The notes under the pieces: generated by a model | What the model was told of the DNA's origin: nothing | Database searches by the model: none | Seen by the model: the letters and a program-made list of their open reading frames with translations, nothing else | Shown: one piece after another, positions 1 to 8,914 of the stretch | Layout of the letters: each line of letters starts with the position of its first letter | Numbering within the stretch: position 1 is the stretch's first letter | Position numbers and translations under genes: made by a program | DNA from: Candidatus Krumholzibacteriia bacterium | GTDB taxonomy: Bacteria > Krumholzibacteriota > Krumholzibacteriia > LZORAL124-64-63 | NCBI GenBank assembly: GCA_027056825.1 | Contig: JALUJS010000293.1 | Coordinates: forward strand, 1 to 10,362 | DNA: 10,362 nucleotides | Direction: 5' to 3'

Positions 1-115
1 TGGGGTCCCTGCCCAGTTCTCTTTGGTCCTCAAAACGCTCTTGCATCAACCGCATCCCTTGGCGAGGAAGTGGATCGGCGATCCGACTATCAATCCGTCT
101 GCACCCCGGGCGAAA
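1..115. other. Noncoding stretch downstream of the small exported-protein gene
   Basis: I see no convincing gene, RNA gene or U-tract terminator here. The only structure is a perfect 13-base inverted repeat at 72-84 (GGATCG, one base, CGATCC). It lies 31 bases beyond the stop codon of the minus-strand gene ending at 116. No T-run follows it on either strand, so it is at best a weak or factor-dependent end signal. A neighbouring gene may begin or end just outside the window. Confidence 0.4.
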
Positions 116-421
116 TCAGGGGAGCAGGTCCATCTGCAACTGTGCCAGGAACAGCAGGAATTCGTCCCACAGGCCGCCGTCCTCGCAACCCTCGAGACCG
201 GTCTTGTCCTCGGCGAAACCGTAACCGTCACCCGCAGCGCCGGGATCCCCGTCACTGCCGTCGTCGGTGGCGCCGAAGGTGGTCACGACATCATCGCCGC
301 CCGCGGACGCATCATCCGAAACGACTTCCTGATCCCCGGCCGTGGCGACGCTGGCATGCAGCGATGGCAAAGCCACGCTCCACATACCCAGGAACACCAG
401 CATCAGAATGGCCCTTTTCAT
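116..421 (-). CDS. Small, highly acidic exported protein of unknown function
   Basis: I do not recognise this 101-residue protein. The ATG at 421 is preceded by a strong GGAGGAAGG ribosome site; the frame is open further upstream to 541, but that part is arginine-rich and lacks such a site. Residues 1-24 form a typical signal peptide: MKR, a hydrophobic core (ILMLVFLGMWSVAL), then a likely cut near LHA/S at 23-24. The mature part is short and dominated by Asp, Glu and Gly: about 18 acidic residues against one lysine (K73), including a DGSDGDPGAAGDGYG stretch at 54-68. The last 17 residues (about 85-101) are hydrophobic and could form an amphipathic helix. There is a single mature cysteine, C79. 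The gene lies 116 bases downstream of the response-regulator gene on the same strand and may be read through from it or use its own promoter near 509-514. The Asp/Gly-rich segment could bind calcium, but that is speculation. Confidence 0.72.
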   Translation of the reverse strand: MKRAILMLVFLGMWSVALPSLHASVATAGDQEVVSDDASAGGDDVVTTFGATDDGSDGDPGAAGDGYGFAEDKTGLEGCEDGGLWDEFLLFLAQLQMDLLP

Positions 422-507
422 GGTCCCTTCCTCCAATTGAAACAACCCGCCGGCTGAATCGGGATCCGGCCTCGAGCGCCCCTCCCGAATCCGATTCCTC
501 CACTTGA

Positions 508-517
508 AACTATAGTT
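508..517 (-). promoter_or_regulatory. Possible -10 element embedded in a 10-bp palindrome
   Basis: AACTATAGTT is a perfect 10-base palindrome between the regulator stop (538) and the start of the acidic exported protein (421). On the minus strand it contains TATAGT (514-509), five of six matches to a sigma-70 -10 box. No good -35 lies at the normal 16-18 base spacing; a TTGACG occurs only 21 bases upstream, inside the end of the regulator gene. The leader would be about 80 bases. The call is therefore weak, and the palindrome might instead be a protein site. Confidence 0.3.
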
Positions 518-537
518 ACGGAAAACCTGACCTTTCG

Positions 538-1902
<1,365 letters not shown>

Positions 1903-1933
1903 GGTGGTCCTTTCGGGAAACGGGTGGGTCCCC

Positions 1934-1962
1934 TTGCCACGACCGGGGCGCTGCCGCACATT
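1934..1962 (+). promoter_or_regulatory. Possible sigma-70 promoter for the rlmN-like gene
   Basis: TTGCCA (1934-1939) and CACATT (1957-1962) are separated by 17 bases in the 114-base gap between the divergent regulator and rlmN-like genes. The -35 matches five of six consensus bases and the -10 three of six. A start of transcription near 1969 would give a leader of about 48 bases. The -10 overlaps the palindrome at 1956-1966. Confidence 0.3.
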
Positions 1963-1966
1963 GTGC
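1956..1966. repeat. 11-bp perfect inverted repeat between divergent genes
   Basis: GCACA-T-TGTGC is a perfect palindrome around one central base, midway between the start codons of the response regulator (1902, minus) and the rlmN-like gene (2017, plus). It overlaps the proposed plus-strand -10. It lies within a wider GGGGC (1945-1949) ... GCCCC (1965-1969) pairing. It could be an operator serving one or both genes. Confidence 0.4.
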
Positions 1967-2016
1967 CCCAAGCGGCGCCCGCGCGCCACCCGGAACCGGA
2001 AAAGAGGGAACGTCAC

Positions 2017-3066
2017 GTGAAGAAGATGGTGTACAGCCTGACCCCTGACGAGCTTACGGCCGCGGTCGCCGACCTGGGCCAGCCCCGGTACCGCGCCGAC
2101 CAGGTCCGGCAGTGGCTCTACGGGAAACGGGTGACCGCCTGGGACGCCATGACCAACCTGCCACGGGACCTGCGGGAGAGCCTCGCCGGACGCTTCGCCC
2201 TGGAGCGGCCGGCCCCGGTCGAGCGCCAGGTCTCCCGGGACGGCACGCGCAAGTTCCTGTTCGCCCTGGCCGACGGCGCCACCATCGAGAGCGTGATCAT
2301 CCCCATGGCCGACCACGCCACCTTCTGCATCTCCAGCCAGGTGGGCTGCGCCATGGCCTGCCGCTTCTGCGCCACCGCCCGCGGCGGCCTGGTGCGCAAC
2401 CTGGAGACCGGCGAGATCATCCTGCAGGTCCTGTCCCTCATGGACGACCTGCGCGACGACCCCTTGCCGAACGTGACCGCCGGCCATCCCAACGTGGTCT
2501 TCATGGGCATGGGTGAGCCCCTGGACAACCTGGACGCGGTGGCCCGCAGCATCGGCATCATGCTGGACCCGCGGGGGTTGGGGCTGTCGCGGCGGCGGGT
2601 GCGCATCTCCACCAGCGGTCCGGGGCCGGGCCTGCGCTCACTGCTGGCGTCGGACCTTGACGTCGGGCTGACCCTGAGCCTCGGCGGGGCCGACGACAGC
2701 GCCCGCAAGGCCGTCATGCCCGTGCCCGGTCGCACCTCCGTTCGCGAAGTCCTGGACCTCGCCGAACGCTACGGCAAACGGACCGGCCGCCGCGGCACCG
2801 TGGCCTGGGTCCTCATCGCGGGCAGGACGGACACGCCGGAGCAGGCGGAGGCCCTCGGACGGTTGCTGGCCCGGCGTCCCTTCAAGGTGAACCTCATCCC
2901 CCTGAATCCCCTGGACGATGACGCCCTGCAACCCGCCGGCCACGCCGACACCCTCGCCTTCCAGGCCATCCTCAAACGGCACGGCGTGGACGCCTTCATC
3001 CGCGCCAGCGGCGGCCGGGACATCGCGGCGGCCTGCGGCCAGCTGCGCCGCCGGCGCCTGGGCTGA
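2017..3066 (+). CDS. rlmN: RlmN-type radical SAM RNA methyltransferase (23S rRNA A2503 / tRNA A37)
   Basis: This 349-residue protein belongs to the RlmN/Cfr family, which uses two SAM molecules and a [4Fe-4S] cluster to methylate C2 of adenine in 23S rRNA and some tRNAs. Visible features: N-terminal helix-rich domain with PRYRADQVRQWLYGK (23-37) and MTNLP (45-49); E91 before IIP; resolving cysteine C104 in FCISSQVGC; cluster motif C111-x3-C115-x2-C118; RNLETGEI (127-134); MGMGEPLDNL (163-172) for SAM binding; VNLIPLNP (291-298); and methyl-carrying C340 in AAACGQL. All cysteines the mechanism needs are present. Several usually constant positions differ: SLHA reads SLGG (221-224), IPYNP reads IPLNP, and RGDDI reads GGRDI (332-336). 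I chose the GTG at 2017 for the GAGGGA site seven bases upstream; an ATG at 2026 is nine bases further in. The gene converges on the Rrf2-family gene. Confidence 0.9.
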   Translation: MKKMVYSLTPDELTAAVADLGQPRYRADQVRQWLYGKRVTAWDAMTNLPRDLRESLAGRFALERPAPVERQVSRDGTRKFLFALADGATIESVIIPMADHATFCISSQVGCAMACRFCATARGGLVRNLETGEIILQVLSLMDDLRDDPLPNVTAGHPNVVFMGMGEPLDNLDAVARSIGIMLDPRGLGLSRRRVRISTSGPGPGLRSLLASDLDVGLTLSLGGADDSARKAVMPVPGRTSVREVLDLAERYGKRTGRRGTVAWVLIAGRTDTPEQAEALGRLLARRPFKVNLIPLNPLDDDALQPAGHADTLAFQAILKRHGVDAFIRASGGRDIAAACGQLRRRRLG

Positions 3067-3090
3067 CCACTCCGGTTCCCCGCTCCCCAC

Positions 3091-3118
3091 AAAAAAGCCC
3101 CGGCCGCAAGGCCGGGGC
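3091..3118 (-). terminator. Intrinsic terminator of the Rrf2-family gene
   Basis: Read on the minus strand, GCCCCGGCC (stem), TTGC (loop) and GGCCGGGGC (stem) make a perfect nine-pair GC hairpin (3118-3097) followed at once by six T (3096-3091). It begins 22 bases after the stop codon of the minus-strand gene at 3141. On the plus strand no T-run follows the hairpin, so it should not efficiently end the rlmN-like transcript arriving from the other side. Confidence 0.9.
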
Positions 3119-3140
3119 CGAAGCACGGACAACCGCCGGA

Positions 3141-3539
3141 TCAGATCACGTCCGCCAGGGTCGTCTCCTCGAGGGCGCCGGTCAGGGCGTCCTGGGCCCT
3201 GCGCCAGACCGCGGCGACCTGGCAGGTATCGACATCCTTGCAGGGATCGACCTTGCGCAGGCAGTGGTTCAGGGCGATTCCCCCCTCGCAGACCTCGACC
3301 ACTTCGCGCAGGGTGATGTCCGCGGCGGGACGCCCCATGCTGAAACCGCCCTTGACGCCGCGATGGGACTTGACGATGCCGGCCTGGGCCAGCATCTGGA
3401 AGATCTTGGCGAGGAAAGCCTCGGAGACCTCGCAGGCCGCTGCAATGGACTTCAACTGGACGGGCTCGGCCTGACTGCGGCCGGCCAACTCCTGGAGTCC
3501 CCTGATGGCGTATTCGGTCTGCCTGGTGATCTGCAGCAT
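3141..3539 (-). CDS. Rrf2-family transcriptional regulator with probable Fe-S cluster
   Basis: This 132-residue protein has the normal length and layout of the Rrf2 family (IscR, NsrR, CymR relatives). The N-terminus MLQITRQTEYAIRGLQELA is the typical first helix. A winged helix-turn-helix follows at about 26-68: VQLKSIAAACEVSEAFLAKI, then VKSHRGVKGGF in the wing. Three cysteines, C93, C100 and C106 (spacing x6 and x5), sit in the loop used by Fe-S-binding members; C36 and C84 are extra. The C-terminal VWRRAQDAL...TTLADVI is the usual dimer helix. It probably binds a [2Fe-2S] or [4Fe-4S] cluster and senses iron-sulfur status, oxidants or NO; which one cannot be told. The ATG at 3539 has GGAGG ten bases upstream. 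The gene has its own promoter overlapping the end of mutY and its own terminator, so it can be expressed alone. Confidence 0.92.
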   Translation of the reverse strand: MLQITRQTEYAIRGLQELAGRSQAEPVQLKSIAAACEVSEAFLAKIFQMLAQAGIVKSHRGVKGGFSMGRPAADITLREVVEVCEGGIALNHCLRKVDPCKDVDTCQVAAVWRRAQDALTGALEETTLADVI

Positions 3540-3583
3540 ATCGTCATTACCTCCGTGGGGGTGCGGTTGGCCCTCCGCGCCTA

Positions 3584-3611
3584 ATTAGGTCAATTTCCGA
3601 CTTGATGTCAA
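3584..3611 (-). promoter_or_regulatory. Promoter of the Rrf2-family gene, with palindrome over the -10
   Basis: On the minus strand a perfect TTGACA (3611-3606) is followed after 16 bases by CCTAAT (3589-3584), four of six matches to TATAAT. The -35 overlaps the stop codon of mutY. The -10 lies within CCTAATTAGG (3580-3589), a perfect 10-base palindrome, and a second TTGAC occurs 18 bases after the first, just ahead of the -10. Transcription would start near 3577, leaving a leader of about 38 bases. Rrf2 proteins often repress their own gene, so the palindrome is a plausible autoregulatory site. Confidence 0.6.
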
Positions 3612-4750
3612 ACCCCGGGCATCCCTGCCGTTTTCAACACCTTTTCCGTCAGCCGGGAAAGGGCGACCCCCTCCACCTCCGGCCTCCACAGGATCGCACC
3701 CGGGACCGGAACGAGTTCTTCGGCCCTGAGGCCTGGAACCTCCAGGCGATGGACATGGATCGTCAACCGGTGGTGGGTGATGACGTGCTTGCAGATTCCC
3801 GCCCGGGAGGGTCCGTTCCCTGCGGCAAGCCCCAACTCGGTGAGCCAGGGCCGCCAGAGCGTGGGCTCGAGACGCAGCGCGGGCGACTTCGCCGCCAGCC
3901 ACGGCGTCCCAGGCAATCCGTGCATGCCCCGCCACAGGGAGGAGAAGTCCTCCCGGACCACGCGTGCGGCCGGGTCACCGGCGACCACCGGGGAATGGCC
4001 CGGCGGCAGGACCAGAACCCGGTTCGCCACGACCAGCACGAGTTGGGCGAGCGCGACCGGCAACGGCGAACGCCTGGCCGGAAGCGGGGGAATGGTTTCG
4101 GGGCGCCCCGACCTGGCCGCGCGGCACCAGGAGCGCACCGGGCAGCGATCGCAGAGAGGCGCGCGCGCCCGGCAGACCAGGGCCCCCAGTTCCATCACCG
4201 CCTCGTTCCAGTCCCCGGGACCGTCGGCCGGCATGATGTCCAGCGCAGCGGCCCTGAGCCGGGCCGGCTTGATGGTTCCAGCCTCGGTGGCGTCGGAGCA
4301 CAGCCAGCGCAACAGGACACGCCGCGCGTTGGCGTCCACCGCCGGCGTCCGCTCGCCCAGGCCCAGGCTGGCGATGGCACCGGCCGCGTACTCGCCCACA
4401 CCCGGCAGTTCCCGCCATCCGGCGGCCGTCTCCGGAAACCCGCCCCGCGCCACGATCCGGCCGGCAGCCGCGTGCAGCATCCGGGCCCGGCGGTAGTAGC
4501 CCAGACCGGACCAGGCCGCAAGTACCTCCTCGAGGTCCGCGGCGGCCAGATCCCCGACCGCCGGGAACCTGGCGAGGAAGCGGCGATAGTAGGGCGTCAC
4601 CGCCTCCACGGTGGTCTGCTGAAGCATGATCTCGGCCACCCAGATCCCGTACAGGCTGTCCCGGGTGCGCCACGGCAGTGCACGACGGTTCTCCGCGAAC
4701 CAGGCCAGCAGGTTCCTCCGCAGGGCCATCTTGTCCAGCCATTTGGGCAT
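3608..4750 (-). CDS. mutY: A/G-specific adenine DNA glycosylase MutY
   Basis: This 380-residue protein is the base-excision repair enzyme that removes adenine mispaired with 8-oxoguanine. The N-terminal catalytic domain has PWRTRDSLYGIWVAEIMLQQT (about 26-46) with catalytic E40, the helix-hairpin-helix LPGVGEYAAGAIAS (115-128) and the essential aspartate D139 in VDANARRV. The [4Fe-4S] loop is complete: C193-x6-C200-x2-C203-x5-C209, the same spacing as in E. coli MutY. Residues about 230-375 form the NUDIX-like domain that reads 8-oxoG; HVITHHRLTIHVH (322-334) matches its usual H-x-F/I-S/T-H motif region. The length is slightly above the usual 350-370. The ATG at 4750 has a GGGGAG site about 10 bases upstream; M8 is an alternative start. 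It is divergent from the acyl-CoA ligase gene across a 106-base gap, and the Rrf2-family gene follows 68 bases downstream on the same strand. Confidence 0.97.
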   Translation of the reverse strand: MPKWLDKMALRRNLLAWFAENRRALPWRTRDSLYGIWVAEIMLQQTTVEAVTPYYRRFLARFPAVGDLAAADLEEVLAAWSGLGYYRRARMLHAAAGRIVARGGFPETAAGWRELPGVGEYAAGAIASLGLGERTPAVDANARRVLLRWLCSDATEAGTIKPARLRAAALDIMPADGPGDWNEAVMELGALVCRARAPLCDRCPVRSWCRAARSGRPETIPPLPARRSPLPVALAQLVLVVANRVLVLPPGHSPVVAGDPAARVVREDFSSLWRGMHGLPGTPWLAAKSPALRLEPTLWRPWLTELGLAAGNGPSRAGICKHVITHHRLTIHVHRLEVPGLRAEELVPVPGAILWRPEVEGVALSRLTEKVLKTAGMPGV

Positions 4751-4779
4751 CCGGATCGTCTCCCCGGGTATTCACGCAA

Positions 4780-4808
4780 TTGACAAATGACCGGTCACCG
4801 GTCAGCAT
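4780..4808 (+). promoter_or_regulatory. Promoter of the acyl-CoA ligase / CDF transporter pair
   Basis: A perfect -35 TTGACA (4780-4785) is followed by exactly 17 bases and CAGCAT (4803-4808). That -10 is poor overall (three of six) but keeps the key second A and final T. Transcription would start near 4815, giving a leader of about 42 bases to the ATG at 4857. A direct repeat ATGTGA-AA-ATGTGA (4807-4820) covers the likely start point. The spacer is filled by the inverted repeat described separately. Confidence 0.5.
4788..4804. repeat. 17-bp perfect inverted repeat, probable repressor operator
   Basis: TGACCGGT-C-ACCGGTCA is a perfect inverted repeat around one central base. It also reads as two overlapping 10-base palindromes, TGACCGGTCA (4788-4797) and TCACCGGTCA (4795-4804, one mismatch), offset by seven bases. 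It lies inside the 17-base spacer of the proposed plus-strand promoter and reaches the first two bases of its -10, in the gap between mutY and the acyl-CoA ligase. A dimeric repressor of TetR or GntR type would block polymerase from here. No such regulator is encoded in the window. Confidence 0.65.
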
Positions 4809-4856
4809 GTGAAAATGTGACCAAGGGTTGTGTCGTCACGAGCCCCGGAGGCCGCC

Positions 4857-6662
<1,806 letters not shown>

Positions 6663-6667
6663 CCGTC

Positions 6668-7612
6668 ATGACCGATCCGTCCGCCGTCCGGAGCCCCGGC
6701 CAGGACTCCTACTTCCTGCGCCCCATGGGTTGCACCGCCGTGGGCATGGCGGGCAACATCCTGCTGTCCGGATCCAAGATCGCCCTGGGTGTCCTGGCCG
6801 GCAGCACGGCCCTGCTCGCGGACGGCTTCCACAGCCTTGCCGACGTCCTCAGCGATATCGGCATCCTGCTGGCCCTCAAGGCCGCCAACCGCCCGCCCGA
6901 CGCCAACCACCCCTACGGCCACCACAGCTTCGAGACCCTGGGCGCGGTGTCGGTGGCCGGCTTCATGCTCCTGACCGCGTTCCTGATCGGGCGGGGGGCC
7001 GTGCTGGAACTCGTCCACGGGAACCACCCCGCCCCCGGCATGGCAGCCTTCTGGATGTCCCTGGTCTCGGTGGCCGCCAAGGAGATCATGGCCCGCTACA
7101 CCCTGGCGGTGGGCCGCCGCCACAACAGCCCGGCCCTGCTGGCCAACGGGGCCATGCACCGCAGCGACGCCATCAGTTCCACCGCAGCGGCCGCGGGCAT
7201 CGGCCTGGCCCGCCTGGGCTGGCCGCAGCTGGACAGCATCGCGGCCATCGTCATCGCCCTGTTCATCGCCCGCATGGGATGGGACCTGCTGCGCGAGAAC
7301 ATTATGGTCCTGATGGACACCATGCCCGCCCAGGGCCTGGTGGAAGAGATCCACACCGCGGCGGGGAAGGTGCCCTGCGTGCAGGAGGTCCTGGATATCA
7401 AGGCCCGCCAGCGGGGATCGCGCTACCTGGCGGACCTGCGCATCGCCATCCATCCGGACCACACCATCAAGGCCGCGCACGACATCGCGCACGAGGTCGA
7501 GGACGCGGTCCTGGCCGACGTACAGAACGTGGCGCGGGTCTTCGTCCACGTGGAGCCGGGCTCGCCCGAAGATCACGACTGCCCCCTGCCCGGCGACAGG
7601 AAGTCGGAATAG
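6668..7612 (+). CDS. Cation diffusion facilitator (CDF) metal-ion exporter
   Basis: This 314-residue inner-membrane protein is a CDF antiporter that moves a divalent metal ion out of the cytoplasm against protons. Six hydrophobic segments are visible at about 24-44, 48-71, 92-113, 127-146, 168-184 and 188-204, then a cytoplasmic ferredoxin-like domain at about 215-297. Helix 2 has ADGFHSLADV (51-60), giving metal ligands H55 and D59. Helix 5 has GAMHRSDAISS (161-171): D167 is kept, but the position normally held by the first His of H-x3-D is M163, with H164 one place on. Which metal it carries (Zn, Fe, Mn, Co) is therefore uncertain. The ATG at 6668 follows the ligase stop by five bases with no clear ribosome site, so translation is probably coupled. 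The C-terminal tail is acidic with H303 and C305, possible metal contacts. The gene converges on the M28 peptidase gene with nine bases between stop codons. Confidence 0.93.
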   Translation: MTDPSAVRSPGQDSYFLRPMGCTAVGMAGNILLSGSKIALGVLAGSTALLADGFHSLADVLSDIGILLALKAANRPPDANHPYGHHSFETLGAVSVAGFMLLTAFLIGRGAVLELVHGNHPAPGMAAFWMSLVSVAAKEIMARYTLAVGRRHNSPALLANGAMHRSDAISSTAAAAGIGLARLGWPQLDSIAAIVIALFIARMGWDLLRENIMVLMDTMPAQGLVEEIHTAAGKVPCVQEVLDIKARQRGSRYLADLRIAIHPDHTIKAAHDIAHEVEDAVLADVQNVARVFVHVEPGSPEDHDCPLPGDRKSE

Positions 7613-7621
7613 CCAACAGGG

Positions 7622-8914
7622 TCAGCGCCGCTGGGAGCGGTCCCCCAGCACCACGGTGAAATTCAGGGGCCTGTCCCCGCGCAGGACGGTGATCTCCACC
7701 GGGGTTCCCGGGGCGAAGGTGCGCAGGGCCGTGGTGAAGGTCTTCAGGTCGGTGACCTCCAACCCGCCGAAGCGCGTGATGACGTCGCCCTTGGCCAGGC
7801 CGGCGGCCGCGGCCGGGCTGCCGTCGAACACGCCCCCGATCATGTAGCCGGAGATCCCCGCGGTGAAGTCGGGCATGGTGCCCAGCCAGGTGTTGCGGTG
7901 CCGGCCGGCGACCTCCGGCGGCGTCCCGGCCGGCTCCCGGGTCTCGCCCGTCCAAGGCAGGGGGCCGGGACAGGACCGCACGGCTCCGGCCAGCCGGACG
8001 GCGTAACCGGCCACCGCGGACAGGGCCTCCGCCGACAGGGACCCGGCGGTGTCGGCCGGGCGGTTATATTGCGGATACGGACCCCCAAACAGGAACAGGA
8101 CCGGGATCCGGCGCTCGGCGAAGGTCATATGGTCGCTGCCGGACCATCCGCCCGGGGCCAGGGAGAGTTCAGGACCCTGACGGCCGGCCGCAACGGCCAG
8201 GTCGGCGAAAACAGGGGTGGTGCCGACGCCGCTGACATACAACTTGCCCTGGGGCATCTGACCCACCGTGTCGAGGTTGATGACCGCATCCAGGCTGTCC
8301 AGGGGCGCGGGCATGTGCTCGGCCATGTAGCGGGAGCCCTGCAGACCCACCTCCTCCCCGTCGAAGCTCACCACCATCACCGAGCGGCAATCGGCGCAGG
8401 AGTCCCGCGTCGCTGCCAGCCGGGTGGCGATCTCCATCAGGACCGCCACGCCCGAGGCGTTGTCGTTGGCGCCCGGGTAGTAGCCCTCCGGCCCCGGAAG
8501 TCCCGTCGAGTCCGGATCCTTGCGGCCGAGGTGGTCGTAGTGGGCGCATACCAGGAACCAGCGGCCGGCCAGGGAGCCCCGGCCCTGCAGCATCCCCCCC
8601 ACGTTGCGGCCTTCCCGGCCCGCCAGGTCCTGCCCGCTCCAGCCTTCCCCGTGCAGGACAAACCCCTGGAACCAGGAACCGTCGAACAGGGGCGCCAGGC
8701 CCGCCTGCTCCATCCAGGCGGCCACAGTGTCGCCCGCGGCCCTGCCGCCCGGACTGCCCGCGCCGCGGCCGGCCAGGTCCGGGGCGGTCAGCTCCTCGAC
8801 ACGGGTCATGAGGGGGCCCGGGGGCAGGACCGGTGAGCCTGCCCGCGCGACGGAGCAGCAGGCGGTCCACGCCAGGACGACGGTCGCGGTGACCAGGATG
8901 CCCTTGCCGTTCAT
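7622..8914 (-). CDS. Exported M28-family zinc metallopeptidase with C-terminal PDZ domain
   Basis: This 430-residue protein is predicted to cut peptides in the periplasm or outside the cell. Residues 1-25 are a Sec signal peptide ending ARA/G. The M28 domain (about 35-312) has the full di-zinc set: H125 and D127 in AHYDHLG, bridging D151 in GANDNASG, catalytic E187 and ligand E188 in DGEEVG, D215 in NLDTVG, and H262 in SGSDHMTF. A linker leads to a PDZ domain at about 340-424 (WLGTMPDF, then GGVFDGSPAAAAGLAKGDVITRFGG), which may bind peptide C-termini. This domain pair is common in aminopeptidase-like M28 proteins. The ATG at 8914 overlaps the stop of the B3/B4 gene as ATGA and has GGAGG four bases ahead; an ATG at 8926 is in frame but lies inside the upstream gene and has no better site. 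It is the last gene of the run. No terminator hairpin is evident before the convergent CDF gene. Confidence 0.95.
   Translation of the reverse strand: MNGKGILVTATVVLAWTACCSVARAGSPVLPPGPLMTRVEELTAPDLAGRGAGSPGGRAAGDTVAAWMEQAGLAPLFDGSWFQGFVLHGEGWSGQDLAGREGRNVGGMLQGRGSLAGRWFLVCAHYDHLGRKDPDSTGLPGPEGYYPGANDNASGVAVLMEIATRLAATRDSCADCRSVMVVSFDGEEVGLQGSRYMAEHMPAPLDSLDAVINLDTVGQMPQGKLYVSGVGTTPVFADLAVAAGRQGPELSLAPGGWSGSDHMTFAERRIPVLFLFGGPYPQYNRPADTAGSLSAEALSAVAGYAVRLAGAVRSCPGPLPWTGETREPAGTPPEVAGRHRNTWLGTMPDFTAGISGYMIGGVFDGSPAAAAGLAKGDVITRFGGLEVTDLKTFTTALRTFAPGTPVEITVLRGDRPLNFTVVLGDRSQRR

Noticed and set aside
1..60. Possible tRNA or RNA-gene end at the window edge, because the minus strand finishes near CCCCA.
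   Set aside because: No T-arm motif or cloverleaf pairing can be traced.
23..457. Plus-strand open frame opposite the acidic exported protein.
   Set aside because: No ribosome site or signal, and arginine/proline-rich composition; the opposite strand has a signal peptide and a strong ribosome site.
422..537. Sigma-54 promoter upstream of the acidic exported protein that would link it to the regulator.
   Set aside because: No GG-N10-GC pattern with a reasonable -24/-12 match was found in this gap.
1903..2487. N-terminal extension of the response regulator frame.
   Set aside because: It lies antisense to the rlmN-like gene, has no recognisable domain, and the receiver begins right after the GTG at 1902.
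3091..3118. Bidirectional terminator serving rlmN as well.
   Set aside because: The hairpin is followed by T only on the minus strand; on the plus strand the next bases are CGAAGCACGG.
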